64,000 nt of DNA from Lucinisca nassula (taxonomy: Eukaryota > Mollusca > Bivalvia > Lucinida > Lucinidae). The notes below the pieces were generated by a model that had not been told where the DNA came from, did not search any database, and saw only the letters and a program-made list of their open reading frames with translations. Position numbers and translations under genes: made by a program. The stretch is taken from contig OY757010.1 in the NCBI GenBank assembly GCA_963580285.1, positions 63,634,406 to 63,698,405 of the forward strand, written 5' to 3'. Positions 22,633 through 34,029 of the stretch are shown here, piece by piece. Within the stretch, counting starts at the first letter, position 1. Every line of letters begins with the position of its first letter.

Positions 22633-23022
22633 TTGAGCCAGCGCACGACAAAACCTACAATAAGACATGCGCCCAGCGAAGACTCAGATCCGCGCAGTCT
22701 TGGATGTGTGCTCTAAAGATAGCTAAGGACCCATTGCTCCTTCATGAAGCAAGAGAAGTCTCTACGCCTCCGTGTTGTAGTGGTTACGCTACTCGCCATG
22801 TAAACCAGGGGTCGCAGGATCGATCCCGGGCTTGTCCAGACTTTCGGATGAGTCTTTAAACCGAGGTTCCGTCTCCGTATGACCTGGGCTTTTGGTTGGA
22901 CATAAAACTCAAACACTCACTCACTCAAGAGAAGTCTCTGGTTAGACTATATGGATGCGCAGGCTGATCTGATTCTTCGCTGAACGCACATTTCTTATTG
23001 TAGGTTTTGTCATGCGTTGGCC
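22633..23022. mobile_element. Long-TIR foldback element interrupted by a SINE
   Basis: About 48 bp at each end are inverted copies. Both contain CAAAACCTACAATAAGA (left near 22648, right as its complement near 23000), flanked by GCCAGCGC / GCGTTGGC type sequence and CAGCGAAG / CTTCGCTG. The SINE at 22764-22925 lies inside. Without it the element is about 215 bp. Superfamily unknown. Confidence 0.75.
22764..22925 (+). mobile_element. Short tRNA-derived SINE, 14-bp target duplication
   Basis: CAAGAGAAGTCTCT at 22750-22763 and 22926-22939 bounds a head with GTAGTGGTTACGC and CAGGATCGATCCC, and a tail ending in an ACTCACTC repeat. Same family as 21644-21798. Inserted in the foldback element. Confidence 0.9.
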
Positions 23023-23559
23023 AAAACTATAGCACTTACAGCACTGATTGGTTGATTGTCTCTGAGTGTAAGCTGGGAAAATGGTTCTAAAGGATGACTA
23101 GACTGTTTCGTTTAACCCTAACATTCCATAATTCAAGTCCAGATTCTATAGATAGCCCTTTTACACAAAGCTCTGTCGTCACAGCCATTAGAGTTAGTAT
23201 CTATAAATAACCGCTTGCAGCATTGCATATTAAATCAAATGTGTATCGACAACGAGAAGCTACTGTGTTAAGCACCGTTGGATCGACAGACAAACATCGA
23301 CCCAATCAGATGGATGATCACTCAGTGCAGAGTTTTTCCCATTTTACTTATAGTGGTTTATAATTGTCAGTTTTATGATTTCTTTTTGTTTGAGACTATC
23401 TCGTGACTAATGGGTTTATCGCAACGTCATTATTTTTGTCTGAACGTGAATTTCGTCTTCTATTGGCTTCATTAGGAGGACCCGTTTCTGAAACGATATG
23501 AGTAACGCCATTAACAAAAAAAATCTTTTTTGTCATATGCGAACTGAAAAAGGTACAGC

Positions 23560-23790
23560 CATCACGATGACATGTCCGTGTGACATAGTGCATTGTTTCA
23601 TATCTCAACAACGGATATTTTTCTGATGAGATACCGGGGATATATTTCTTATTTACACCCCAAACAAAGGTTGTAGGTGCTCGTGAGAACCGCCTCATTG
23701 AGGGGGACGGTTCTAACGAGTACCATCAACCTAATAAGAAAAATAATGTATCCTTATGTAAACCCAAGTTTGCACTATACAAAGAGGGGG
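23560..23790. mobile_element. Palindromic MITE-like element 2
   Basis: It starts CATCACGATGACATGTCCGT. The central palindrome around GAGAACCGCCTCATTGAGG (about 23668-23735) has a 4-base insertion on one arm. The right end is degraded. Confidence 0.7.
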
Positions 23791-24019
23791 TTAGATCGAT
23801 ATTCATTACAAGGAACTGCCATTGTGATGCCTGGACATCCACGTAGTCTGAGCAGTACGTCTATGTTCGCGTCTTGCAATATACCATACCTTACGCTCCT
23901 ACAACTATTCAAAACTAGTGCTAGGCCATGTAGCTGCGCACATTGGTTTAGGTCCGACCTATTCTGGCAAATCCAGAAGATAGGTTTTCTCATAACGTGA
24001 CTCACATGTCGTGTCTGCA

Positions 24020-24264
24020 TTAAGGGGAATGAGCACACCTGGCAGATTTTTCCGCCATCTTTCAAAGGGAGACAACTTTCGGAACTTCATTATCGCTTTT
24101 CTATAAGCCCTGTCCCACCGAAAAAGGGGTCTACTCTTAAAGGAAAGAATTTACTCCTTAGGAAAAAATCATTTTCTTTTCTTTTCGAATTAACCCTGTT
24201 GTCATTGGAGACAAAATACTTTTGCAGGAGTTGCTTCCCCTGAAGGTGTATCCATTTCCCTTTA
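24020..24264. mobile_element. TIR element of the TTAAGGGG family (copy 2)
   Basis: It begins TTAAGGGGAATG. Internal GGGAGACAACTTTCGGAAC, GGGGTCTACTCTTAAAGG and AAAGAATTTACTCC match 58742-58983. The right terminus is diverged (CATTTCCCTTTACA). Confidence 0.75.
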
Positions 24265-24469
24265 CAATGGGTTGCTGGTGTAATGTGGCTTTCCTTGAAA
24301 CGATACGAGCTTAGACAAAAGTTTCGATTCCGAAATAACCAACACTCAACTTGGTTTCGTAAGACTGGAAACAGAAATATGCATGAAACAATCCATGTGT
24401 ACACCGTCATGGAAAACCGGAATTTTGCAGGACCGTAGTACAGATATTTCACGCACTTTGACTAAAAAG

Positions 24470-24665
24470 CATTACGATAACCAGTCCGTGAAATTAACAC
24501 CCCTCTAAATCCCACTTTATAAAAAGAAAACTGGGGTTCACAGGGAAAAAACATTACATGTATTTTTTCTTATTTCTGCTCCAAGATATATGTTGTGGGT
24601 ACTCGATCTAACAAGCACCCAAAACTTATGTTTGAAGTATAAATAAGAAAACCATTCACAAAGTT
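24470..24665. mobile_element. Palindromic MITE-like element 3 (centre deleted)
   Basis: CATTACGATAACCAGTCCGT start, CTGGGGTTCACAGGG half, and the arms GTTGTGGGTACTCG and AAGCACCCAAAAC. The GCCTC central part is missing. Confidence 0.7.
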
Positions 24666-24944
24666 TCCAAAGAAATTAACCATTTCTAAGATAACCTTTC
24701 TACAGGCGGGAAGCTTCTTTTGATCGTAACTTTGGCTCGATTGATAAATGATCGACCGAAGTGGTTCAAATTAACCTATATAAATCTTCCTTCCCAAAAC
24801 AGAGGCACTGGTAACAGCGAATTTCCAGATCAACTACAACGGATTTGTTTCTTCATCGTTTGCATAAAATTAAAGGATTTTGGAGATTAGTTTATACTAA
24901 TTTATTTTAGTTCGATTGCGATTAAAGCTTCAAGCTTATTGAAT

Positions 24945-25155
24945 CGCTCTCGAACACTCATTCCGGGTGTTTTCACGCGCGTGCGAGAGGGGCAGTGGCT
25001 TTTACACCAGTGCTACCCATTTACACCTGGGTGGAGTGGGGCAGTGTCATTACGTGTCTTGCCCAAGGACACACCTCGATACCGGTGGCCGGATTCGAAC
25101 GCACAACCTCTCGATCATAAGTCGAACGCGCTAACCACTGCGCTATCGAGGCTGA
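24945..25155 (-). mobile_element. tRNA-derived SINE with conserved central domain
   Basis: The reverse complement starts GATAGCGCAGTGGTTAGCGC (A box) and GTGCGTTCGAATCCGG (B box). It then has CCTTGGGCAAGACACG and CACCCAGGTGTAAATGGGTA, a central-domain pattern shared by SINEs of many invertebrates (from general knowledge, not checked). A short GCGATTA repeat near 24919 and 25165 is the only possible target duplication. Confidence 0.82.
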
Positions 25156-25228
25156 CTTTGGCGATTACAGTATCAGGTCTGATGTCCAGAAATGAATGTT
25201 GCCGGATCCCGTTGAGATCTACCTTAAC

Positions 25229-25515
25229 CATCACGAAAACATGCCTATACAATTTTGACCCCCTTAAACCCCATTTTTATATAGTAAAATTAGGGTTTAC
25301 AGGACTAAATCTTAATTGTCTTGTTTCTGCTCAAAAACATAGATTGTAGGTACTCGTTAGAACCGCCTCGGCCTCACCGAGGCGGTTCTAACAAGTACCC
25401 ACAATGTATATTTTGAGCAGAAGTAAGAAACTATCACATCTTCTCATCTTAAAATTTTCATTTTTTCGACGATAAAAGGCTATAATGTATTTGTATAGGC
25501 GTGTTTTCGTAAAGC
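25229..25515. mobile_element. Palindromic MITE-like element 4 (complete)
   Basis: Terminal inverted repeats: CATCACGAAAACATGCCTAT on the left and ATAGGCGTGTTTTCGTAA on the right. The central palindrome near 25345-25410 has GCCTCGGCCTCACCGAGGC at its heart. Both halves are of the GTACTC type. Confidence 0.82.
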
Positions 25516-25561
25516 CTAGTTAGACGTGCATCCGACTGAGGAACGAGCCATAGCGTATCAA

Positions 25562-25803
25562 ATGAGCCTCGCCAAGCGAATTTGTGTCTTCGAGCATTCC
25601 GTCATGACAAATCTTAACTGCGCATGCCCAGCCATTCAGAGGGTCCAGGGATATGGCTTTCTGTCTGAAGGTTCATCTTGATTCACTGCTTGTATGAGCG
25701 AGCAGCGAAGGTTCTGGCAAGACTGCGCGGATGCGCAGGCTTGCCTGAACCTTTGCTGCTCGCATAGCCGATAAGTACCAAAGTCGCTTGACGGGGCCCA
25801 AAT
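25562..25803. mobile_element. ~242-bp TIR element, copy 1 (copy 2 at 40014)
   Basis: The ends GAGCCTCGCCAAGCGAATT and AGTCGCTTGACGGGGCCC are imperfect inverted repeats. Inside is a hairpin around GCAGCGAAGGTTCTGGC and its complement. It is close to 40014-40256 along its length. No protein is encoded. Confidence 0.8.
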
Positions 25804-25998
25804 AGTAAGTGTAGTGCAATAGTGACATATCCTGACTAGCACTGAACAGTTTGCACACTGGCTGCTATCACGAAGTTCTTGCAATAAATAACCTTGGAAA
25901 CTCCACTTTATCCAGAGAAAACTGGGCTGCACGTGTGTTACATGCATGGTTACGGGGGCACGTAAGCCTACATGACGTCAGGACGGCAGAAGGTAATC

Positions 25999-26220
25999 CA
26001 TTACGATAACACACCCGTGCGACATAGTTCATTTTTTCACATGTCCAAACTGGCAACTTTTCTGATGAAAATCCGTGATATTTTCTTATTTATACTGCAA
26101 ACATAGGTTGTGGGTGCTCGTTAGAACCGCCTCATTGAGACGGTTATAACGAGTCCCAACAACGTATGTCTTGGAGCAGAATTAAGAAAAATAACGTTTA
26201 CCCCCGTAAGGTATAACGAG
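25999..26220. mobile_element. Palindromic MITE-like element 5
   Basis: CATTACGATAACACACCCGT start. Central palindrome around GAACCGCCTCATTGAGACGG (about 26105-26170). The right half is truncated after CCCCCGTAAGG. Confidence 0.8.
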
Positions 26221-26639
26221 ACTACTTCGTATAGTATTCTCTCAGACTATAAGGCAGTCCAGGAGTTCCATAAAAAGCTTCGATCAGGCATTCTGTTGCT
26301 GCAGGACAATATTGAAATCCATACAGCCCTAGTGGCAATGACATAAACTGAAAGATATGGCGGAATTGTTGTCCCTTACTCCCCGGATACTATACATGAC
26401 TTTTACCTTTTCCCTTTACTAAATTCCAACATGCCTGATTGCCACTTTCAACGTGCTGATGACGACAGTGATGCAGTTTCAGATTATCTTGAAGCTCAAA
26501 ATGTAAAGCTTGAGCATTAACATCGATAAAGTTCATGTGTAAACCGTGTGAAAAATAATGCATGAATAATAGTCTCTCCGGCCACAATGTTAGCGAGGAA
26601 ACCCTCACACTATACTAAAACACAGTATGGTGCTGTATG
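26221..26639. other. Sequence without clear features
   Basis: No coding, RNA or repeat signal was recognised. Confidence 0.3.
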
Positions 26640-27490
26640 TGTTTTAGTTAACCTGAACACCAAGTTCTCATGGTGGGCCATTATGATCAGTGAGTGTCCA
26701 TCGTGCGTCATCCCGCGTACCGCGTCCCTCGCCAATAATTTGTTATAAAAGAATCCTCCTCTTAAACCCATGAGCAAATCTCATTGAAACTTCGTAGAAA
26801 TCACGCCTATCATAGTCTCTATCTAAAAAGCTAAACTCGTTCCGCTTTGATGAACAAGTTATCCACCCGAGCTAAAATAGAAAAAAAAAATAAATGACTA
26901 CTCCTCCATACCCCTTAGTCAAATGTTATTGTGATCAGTGAATCGGCGTTGTCCCGCGTACTTCGTCCGTCGTCAACAATTTGCTTTTAAAGAATACTCC
27001 TAAACCCTTGAGCAAACCTCATTTAAACGTTATAGAAATGTTGCTTAGGTGACTCCCTACCAACATATCTAAACTTGTTTTGCTCCAATGGACAAGATGG
27101 CCACCAAAGCCAAAGCCAGTTTCATTAAACTTCTCAGAACAGAAATGTTGCTTAGGTGGCTGTCTACCAAACTAGCTAAAACTGTTCTTCAATGAATGAA
27201 ATGGCCTCTACAGCTAAAAACAGAAGAAGAAAAAATCGAACGACTACTCCTCCAATATCCCTTGGCCAACTTTATTCAAGCATCACCGACATGTTGCATA
27301 GATGACTCTCTAACAGACATCTAAAATCAGTATGCTCCGAGAAACAAGATGGATGCGATCGCTAAAAATAGAAAAAACGTCAACAATTTCTTTAAAGGAA
27401 TTATGCCTAGGTGGCTCACTACCAAAATAGCTAAATATCGTTTTATTCCGATGAACAATATGGCCGCCAGAGCACTATAGAAAAAAAAAA
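26640..27490. repeat. Degenerate tandem repeats
   Basis: Repeated landmarks include GAAATGTTGCTTAGGTG, AACAAGATGG and CTAAAA.TAGAAAAA at irregular spacings near 130 bp, plus CGTCCGTCGTCAACAATTTG. The style resembles blocks I-III but with no recognisable ends. It directly precedes the Penelope-like element. Confidence 0.5.
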
Positions 27491-29350
27491 CGCCAAAACC
27501 AAACTGACGGTAATTCCGATATTTACCAAGCATGTGGCCAGTCCATTATTGAAAGTAAGGTTTTTTTTACGCATGTAATTAAATATTGTGATAAAGTCTT
27601 TGAAAGATCAGGAAGATTTCTGTTTTGGTCTATAAAAAAATCGAATGAGGTTTTAAATAAATTGAAATCTAGACAGTTTCGTGCTTCTAGTCTGTCTACC
27701 TACGATTTTTCCACTCTTTACACTACACTTCCTCATAATCTTATAAAAGAAAAGCTTAATGATTTAATTGAATGGGCTTTTCACAGAGAAGATTCTCTCT
27801 ATCTTGCATGTAATGTAAGAAATGCATTTTTCACTTCTAAAGAGCATAAGAATTATACACTTTGGTCATGTCAGAAAGTGTGTGATGCCCTCACCTTTCT
27901 ACTTGACAATATTTATATTAGATTCGGTACTAAGTTATTTAGACAAATTGTGGGTATTCCGATGGGTACTAATTGCGCACCTCTTGTGGCTGATCTGTTC
28001 TTGTATTGTTATGAAAGAGACTTCATTTTGTCGCTTTCCGTTGATAACCAATCTGAAATTATTGAAGCTTTTAGCTCTACTTCTAGATATTTGGATGATT
28101 TATTAAATATTGATAATACCTATTTTGATGGTTTGATCAGTCAGATTTACCCCCTAGAACTTCAGTTAAATAAAGCAAATTCTTCTGATACCGAGGCCCC
28201 ATTTTTGGATTTACATCTATCTATTGTAGATGGATTTGTTTCGTGCAAAATTTATGATAAACGCGATGACTTTGATTTTGAGATTGTAAATTTTACCTTT
28301 TTTGGATGGTGATGTTCCTCGTGCGCCATCCTATGGCGTTTATATTTCGCAATTAATTCGATTTGCTAGAGTGTGTAGTCATGTAACTGACTTCAACACT
28401 CGTAATAAATTATTAACGGCTAAACTCCTTAATCAGGGTTATCGGTACCATAAACTACGCAAAGCCTTTTCAAAATTTTATAGACGCCATTCTGATTTAA
28501 TTTCAAAATTCAATATTGGACTTAAATCTCTTCTGCAACAAGGTCTATCGGAACCTGAATTTTATGGTGACTTAGTATATAAATTCAGAAAAATATATAA
28601 CCGCAATGACTTCAGCATCCAATTTCGTAAAATCATTCTTCGATATAAAAAGATTGGGTACAACATGGATATTATACGACTGACTGCATGCATGGTTGTT
28701 AACCCAATCACGGTTGGCAACTTTGCTTCCCTCTTTAATTGCACGCCGGTGGGTCAGGCCTCAGATTCTATGACGGCTCCAACGTAAAGGCTTATTGAAA
28801 ATTAAAGAGATAATGTTGGTTGGTGCCTGATGCTCTGTCTCTGGTCGGGCTCATCGGAGTCTAACTGTTGGTTTTCTTTTGCTCCAGCATTTCAGTGGTT
28901 TCTTGCTGTCGAGTCCTCACCGTTGTCTCACCTCTGTGGTTCGTTGATTTCTGTGTTCACGGAGATGTTGCACTGATGAGTTAGGAGGCCTTCATGCGGA
29001 CTGAACAAATTTTTTGTCTAAATCGCGACGGAAGTAAGGGCGAGGATTGTGGCCACGTAAAATCGATTTAAGCCCCCCAGTGGAAATCTTCCACTGACCG
29101 TTCCAAGGCGGCTCTTCTGTGGCGATTTATTTATGTTGTTGTTTGTTACTTACTGTGTGTATCACTTGTGTCTTTTAATTTTGGATGGCCATATGGCCAT
29201 TTTGTGGGAAAGTAACTGTCCATATGGCCTTCCTTTGTTTAGGTTTCCATTATGGTCTGGTCGCTTAATGTTTGTATTTCTTTCCCTTTGGTGTCTTTTA
29301 TGGATGGAGTAAGTTAATTGTATCAATTCCTGATCTTTGTTTTACCTCTA
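27491..29350 (+). mobile_element. Penelope-like retroelement, copy 1 (5'-truncated)
   Basis: It consists of the reverse transcriptase coding part (27521-28787) followed by a 550-bp 3' region repeated at many places in the window. The 3' end is at the GATCTTTGTTTTAC stretch near 29340. The 5' boundary with the degenerate repeats is uncertain (27490-27530). No terminal repeat was seen. It is the longest copy in the window. Confidence 0.75.
27521..28787 (+). pseudogene. Penelope-like reverse transcriptase, one-base frameshift
   Basis: The open frame is already running upstream of 27521, with no ATG, so the start is lost. Motifs in order: TYDFSTLYTTLPH (about 27700), GIPMGTNCAPLVADLF (about 27955), and SRYLDDLLNID (about 28085) with the catalytic YLDD. 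The thumb-like part follows. An extra A at 28295, absent from copy 2, shifts the frame, and the second frame (28302-28787) ends ...GQASDSMTAPT. No C-terminal GIY-YIG nuclease is present. The PLE assignment rests on motif style. Another non-LTR-like reverse transcriptase is possible. Confidence 0.75.
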
Positions 29351-29541
29351 CTTTAACTAGAAATGTTTTCATAAGAAAAGGGTGTCCTTAAATATACATA
29401 TGACCAAAATCTTTGATATTGAAAATGCGGTAGAATTTCCTAAAGAACAACAGAGGCTTTGGTATGTCCATCACGTGAATCAACAAATACGTGAAATGAT
29501 CACTCCTTTTAACGGCATATTATATCAGAAAAAACTGCGTC
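29351..29541. other. Short unique sequence
   Basis: No feature seen between the Penelope-like 3' end and the next palindromic element. Confidence 0.3.
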
Positions 29542-29811
29542 ATTAGGAAAATATTCCTATATAATTTTGCCTCCCTTGAACTCCACTTTATATAGTAAAA
29601 CTGGGGTTTACAGGGGTAAACCTTATTTTTATTATTTCTGCTCGAAAATATAGGTTGTGGGTACTCGTTAGAACCGGGGGCGGTTCTAACGAGTACCCAC
29701 AATCTATATCTTGAGCAGAAATAAAAGAAATATCACGATTTTTCATCAGAAAATTGTCGATTTTTCGGCGGTAAAGTTTACAATGTATTTGTATAGGCGT
29801 GTGTTCGTAAT
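29542..29811. mobile_element. Palindromic MITE-like element 6
   Basis: Left end CATTAGGAAAATATTCCTAT, right end ATAGGCGTGTGTTCGTAATG. The centre is shortened to GAACCGGGGGCGGTTC, with arms GTGGGTACTCGTTA and TAACGAGTACCCAC. The trailing GTAATG continues into the next partial copy. Confidence 0.8.
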
Positions 29812-29930
29812 GCTTGCAGAGGTGTATATTTTTCTACTTTCTGTTCCAAAACATGAGTTATTAGTCCTCCATGAGTCGGTTCTAACCAGCACCCACAATC
29901 TTTGTTTGATGCAGAAATAAGAAAAATATA
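29812..29930. mobile_element. Palindromic MITE-like element 7 (partial)
   Basis: Diverged centre (CTCCATGAGTCGGTTCTAAC) and right arm CAGCACCCACAATC, adjoining element 6. Confidence 0.55.
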
Positions 29931-30414
29931 AAAGAAAAATGTGGAAAAGGCTATTTTTAACCATAGAAATATCACTAATGGCTGCTTAGCCTGTATCAAC
30001 TTTGGCCAGATTTATTCAGTCTGTTCAAGGGATGTGGTGCAGACAAGGAAACTTTGAACAATATTTTCATCTGTGTGACCTTGAAAAGCATATGGCAAAA
30101 TGTGACCAACTTCGCACTTGATGGCCTTGAAAATTCAGCCAAGATCAAACCAAGCCCTTGTGAGATTGCAATGATATATTGCGCAATTAAGCTAGCAAGG
30201 ATTAGTTGGTCGATATATCACTGGTGGGAGGTCTGTCGTAAGAGGATATACCACAAGCGCAATTCTGCCACTTCAAATCTGTAAAAGACGTACTCTTTTA
30301 CTGAAATTTTAATTCGTTTACATGTAACTGTTTAAAGGGCATTGGTTGACAGGATTAATAAATGGATGGAAACAAAGTGTAAAGAAAAAATCAACAAGGC
30401 CTAAAAAACATTGC
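29931..30414. other. Sequence without clear features
   Basis: One 76-codon open frame (30054-30284) is not recognised and lacks support. Confidence 0.3.
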
Positions 30415-30853
30415 CATGTTTCCGCTTACCCGACCGACCCTGCTTCAGACCCCCCCCCCCCCCCCCCCCCCCCCCCCCGACTCTACTATTTTTATCAATA
30501 AAAGAACAAAATAAAAGTTAAAACACCGACCCTACCATTTTCAATTTCCGACCCTACCGAGTATCGTCTTTGAATTTTCCCATAGTAATTTCGAGTTTTA
30601 ATTACATTTTTTTAGTTTTGGGCATTTAGTACCTTCCAAAATACAGAACTGACATTTTTGAGCATCTAAAATGAATTATGATACACAGTGCAAGTCTCAA
30701 CATGACAATTTTTTTAATAAAAAACATGTACAAAAACAAAACACACATAAAAGATATAGGCCCGACCCCGTTTTTTTTCAGGAGAAAAAATAAAAAAAAA
30801 GTTTCTCCTACCTGCCGGCCAAAATTTTTTTCAGCATGTTAGCGGAAACAGCT
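30415..30853. mobile_element. Possible TIR element containing a long poly-C run
   Basis: TGTTTCCGCTTACC near 30418 and GTTAGCGGAAACA near 30839 are inverted relative to each other. Inside are CGACCCTACC repeats and a C-run of roughly 30 bases (30450-30478). Weakly supported. The run length is likely to be assembly-sensitive. Confidence 0.4.
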
Positions 30854-30885
30854 ATTTTTTACGCCAAACATAGAAATGACATCGT

Positions 30886-31082
30886 TTAACTCTTATCATG
30901 CTGTTTACGACAACCCTTTTCATTACAAACAGTGTAGATCCAGATCAGATGGCTTCTCTACACTGTTTGACATTCAATTTATGAATTTGTAGGAATAAAT
31001 TACATCAAGTAATAGTAATCTGACTGGTTCAAAGTCAGAAATGAGTGTGGCTAAACTGAATATTCATCAAGAGAAGGGTTAA
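30886..31082. mobile_element. piggyBac-like MITE, copy 2 (diverged)
   Basis: TTAA at 30886-30889 and 31079-31082. The terminus CATCAAGAGAAGGG on the right is close to CAGCAAGATAAGGG of the 11264 copy. The shared core is GTGTAGATCCAGATCAGATG. The arms AAACAGTGTAGA and TCTACACTGTTT form a hairpin. Confidence 0.65.
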
Positions 31083-31570
31083 TTTCAAGACTCATTATTC
31101 CATGATTCAGCAAACAACATTATGTATAGAACTGGAAATATGCTGCGGATTGACGACTTGGGCCATCAAAAGCTCATCCGCCCATCAAAAGCTCATCATC
31201 CACGTCGCTAGGGCAATGTCAAATCAACGTCGGTGCACAGTCGTCACAGTTACGTCATCTGCCTGCTGGGACTGTTTCCCAATCCCAGTGATAAACCATT
31301 TAAATCCATGCGTTCAAGAGGTGTACTGCTTCAAACAGCCAAGGACGACGCCAACGCAAACGGGAAACAGCATGTCCGGATCTTGCGCTGCGGGCAAAAT
31401 AAATGAAGTATTAAAAAGATTTTTTAAATGAAAATTCCAAACATTTCCGTGTGTCTGCCCCAAACATTAAGTGTAATGTTTCAGTAAAATCAACTTCGTA
31501 ATGCGGTTCTTATGGGTAACCAGTGCTTCAGCTGAAGTCACCCGCCGGATGCTTTTAGCTTTATGAGTGT
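31083..31570. other. Sequence without clear features
   Basis: A 109-codon open frame (31102-31431) contains CG-rich sequence but no recognisable domain or splice context. Confidence 0.3.
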
Positions 31571-32535
31571 TACCATATATGGGTATGGTGGCCATTTTGG
31601 TCATATGACCTGGACCTAAAACGGTTCCCCCAATAAATGCGCCTTATCGTAAGGAGCAAAAATATATCTTATACTTTAGTACTGTATTCTGAATCGTTTG
31701 CAGGATAAAATGCATTATCACTTTTCCAATACAAAAGCATATGTGTCAAGGTTTGACCTAGGCACAAAGAAGGTCAAGGTCAACCCAGGGTCACCATTTT
31801 AGCAATTTATGGTGGGCCTACGTCCCAGATGCTATTTATCAAGTTTCGTGGAAATCTGCCCAGTGGTTCTGGAGAAGACTATTTTTGAAGGGTTTTTACC
31901 ATATACGGCTTGGCGGCCATTTTGGTCATGTGACCCGGACCCCATGAGCAAATTTTGGTTTCCCCCATCCCATAGAGGCTCCATATGAAATTTGACTTCA
32001 ATCGGCCCAACGGTTTCCGAGGAGAAGCAGTTCGAAAATTTTCACATTTTTCGCCTCGGCGAGGCTATACTAAATGGAATGTAATATTTCACAAGTTCAT
32101 TGGTTAGATCTGATTGATATCTATCAGTATGCAACAAAAAAGGTTTAAATATTCCAAGCGGATAAGTCACTATCACCAATTTTCACAAACTGGTTACGGA
32201 CGGACAGACAGACAGACCATATATGGCTTGGTGGCCATTTTGGTCATGTGACCTGGACCCCATGAGCAAATTTTGGTTTTCCCCATCCCATAGAGGCTCC
32301 ATATGAAATTGACTTCAATCGGCCCAACGGTTTCCGAGGAGAAGCAGTTCGAAAATTCTCACATTTTTCGCCTCGGCGAGGCTATACTAAATGGAATGTA
32401 ATATTTCTCAGGTTCATTGGTTAGATCTCATTGAAATCTATCAGTATGCCAAAAAAAATTTAAATATTCCAAGCGGTTGAGTCACTATCACCAATTTTCA
32501 CAAACGGGTTACGGACGGACAGACTGACAGAATGA
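31571..32535. repeat. ~318-bp tandem repeat (2 close units plus one diverged)
   Basis: ACCATATA.GGCTTGG starts units at 31898 and 32216. Each has GGCCATTTTGGTCATGTGAC, TTTTCGCCTCGGCGAGGC and a terminal GGACGGACAGAC run. A diverged first unit starts near 31571. No protein is encoded. Confidence 0.88.
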
Positions 32536-32938
32536 CACGGTGATTTTAGGGCACTCTTAGAAAATCAACCGACTTCAGTCGGTCGCTTTTTCTGCGGGTC
32601 GTGCAATCTCACACTGTATTGAGCTAAAATAAAGAAAATGGTTTATACCGTATAAACTCCACTTGTCTGTACATAAATTGGAGTTTACGGGATGGATATT
32701 CCATGGACCAGGTAATGTGCTGTTAACACATTTTTCACTTGTATACAAATATACACTTCTTAGACAAGCGCATGTTCGTTTGTTTGTTTGCTTCTTTTCA
32801 GTTTCTTTCTTTTTTTTGTTAATCTTCTCTTGGCGGAAAACCGTGTTAGCAAACAATGTAGACCCTGATTAGACATCGCATTTTAATCATCAGGTGCCGC
32901 AACACATAACACATCGACGTCATAAAATGGCTTTTTCA
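32536..32938. other. Sequence without clear features
   Basis: Frames on both strands around 32575-32872 contain TTTGTTTGTTTG low complexity. No gene is supported. Confidence 0.3.
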
Positions 32939-33228
32939 CATTACGATACCACACCCGTGCAACAAAGGGCATTTTTCATGTCTCCTAAATGGCTGCTTTT
33001 CTGATGAAAATCGGTGATATTTTTCTTATAAATACAGCAAACATAGGTTGTGGGTGCTCGTTAGAACCGCCTCGTTGAGGCGGTTCTAACGAGTACCCAC
33101 ATCCTATGTTTAGGAGCAGAAATAAGAAAAATATTGTATACCCCCTTAAACCCCAGTTTTCTCTATATAAAGTGGGGTTTAGGGGGTCTTCATTTCACGG
33201 ACTTGTTCACGTGATGATACCATGGCAT
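32939..33228. mobile_element. Palindromic MITE-like element 8 (complete)
   Basis: Starts CATTACGATACCACACCCGT and ends ACGGACTTGTTCACGTGATG. The central palindrome is at 33046-33112 with GAACCGCCTCGTTGAGGCGG at its heart. Confidence 0.85.
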
Positions 33229-33234
33229 TTTTTT

Positions 33235-33436
33235 AAACATTTGATATTTCTCTTTCACTAGTTCAAACGTAGATTGTGGGTACTCGTCAAATGCCTGAAG
33301 GATACGTTTCTAACGAGTACCCATAATCTATGTTTTTGATCAAAACATGAAATAATACATACACCTGTAAATCCAGTTTTCTCTCCATAAAGTGGCGTTA
33401 AGTGAGGCGTTCATTACACGGACTTGCTAACATGAT
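33235..33436. mobile_element. Palindromic MITE-like element 9 (diverged centre)
   Basis: Arms GATTGTGGGTACTCG and CGAGTACCCATAATC around a changed centre (AAATGCCTGAAGG). Right end ACGGACTTGCTAACATGATG. Confidence 0.75.
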
Positions 33437-33748
33437 GGACGATTAGAGTGGGATAATAACCCAGATGCGCTCTTCCGTGATTCCAGGGAGATAACTCGTC
33501 ATTTTCCCCCTTGTTTTCTGATACAGCATTACCACCCCATTCACACGCTTGTCATATAATATTTTATTTTGTCTGAAAAGGCACACTTTCGCGTTTATTT
33601 GCGTTGTCTGTGGAGTGTCATGTCCCTGTCAACACTATTATCGGGCCCGTCATTTTCTCTAATCACTTACAAGCAGTTACGAAAGCATGTTGCCTACCAG
33701 GAATCCGCCCGCAACTCCAAGTCAGACGCACACCATATCACGCGAACC
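33437..33748. other. Short unique sequence
   Basis: A fragment CCTGTCAACACTATTATCGGG near 33627 (trimmed here to CCTGTCAACACTATT) may be a scrap of the 300-bp SINE. Nothing else seen. Confidence 0.3.
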
Positions 33749-34029
33749 ATTACGCAAACACGCCTATACAAATACATTGCCACCTTTATCGCCGAAAAAA
33801 CGAAAATTTTATGATGAAAAATTGTGATATTTTTCTTATTTCTGCTCCAAATATAGATTGTTGGCACTCGTTAGAACCGCCTCATCGAGGCGGTTCTAAC
33901 GAGTACCCACAATCTATATTTTAGAGCAGAAATAAGAAAAATAAGGAATACCCCCGGAAACCCCAGTTTTACTATATAAAAAGTGGGTTCAAAGGGGTCA
34001 ACAGTTTATAGGCGTGTTTTCGTGATGAA
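33749..34029. mobile_element. Palindromic MITE-like element 10 (complete)
   Basis: Left ATTACGCAAACACGCCTATA, right TATAGGCGTGTTTTCGTGAT. Perfect heart GAACCGCCTCATCGAGGCGG near 33880. Confidence 0.85.

Noticed and set aside
24939..25349. 136-codon plus-strand frame as a gene
   Set aside because: It is the antisense of a tRNA-derived SINE continued into a palindromic element.
28960..29010. CTGATGAG in the Penelope-like 3' region as a hammerhead ribozyme
   Set aside because: No GAAA follows at a suitable distance (GGACTGAAC occurs instead), and the older copy at 5310 reads CTGTTGA. No closing stems were found.
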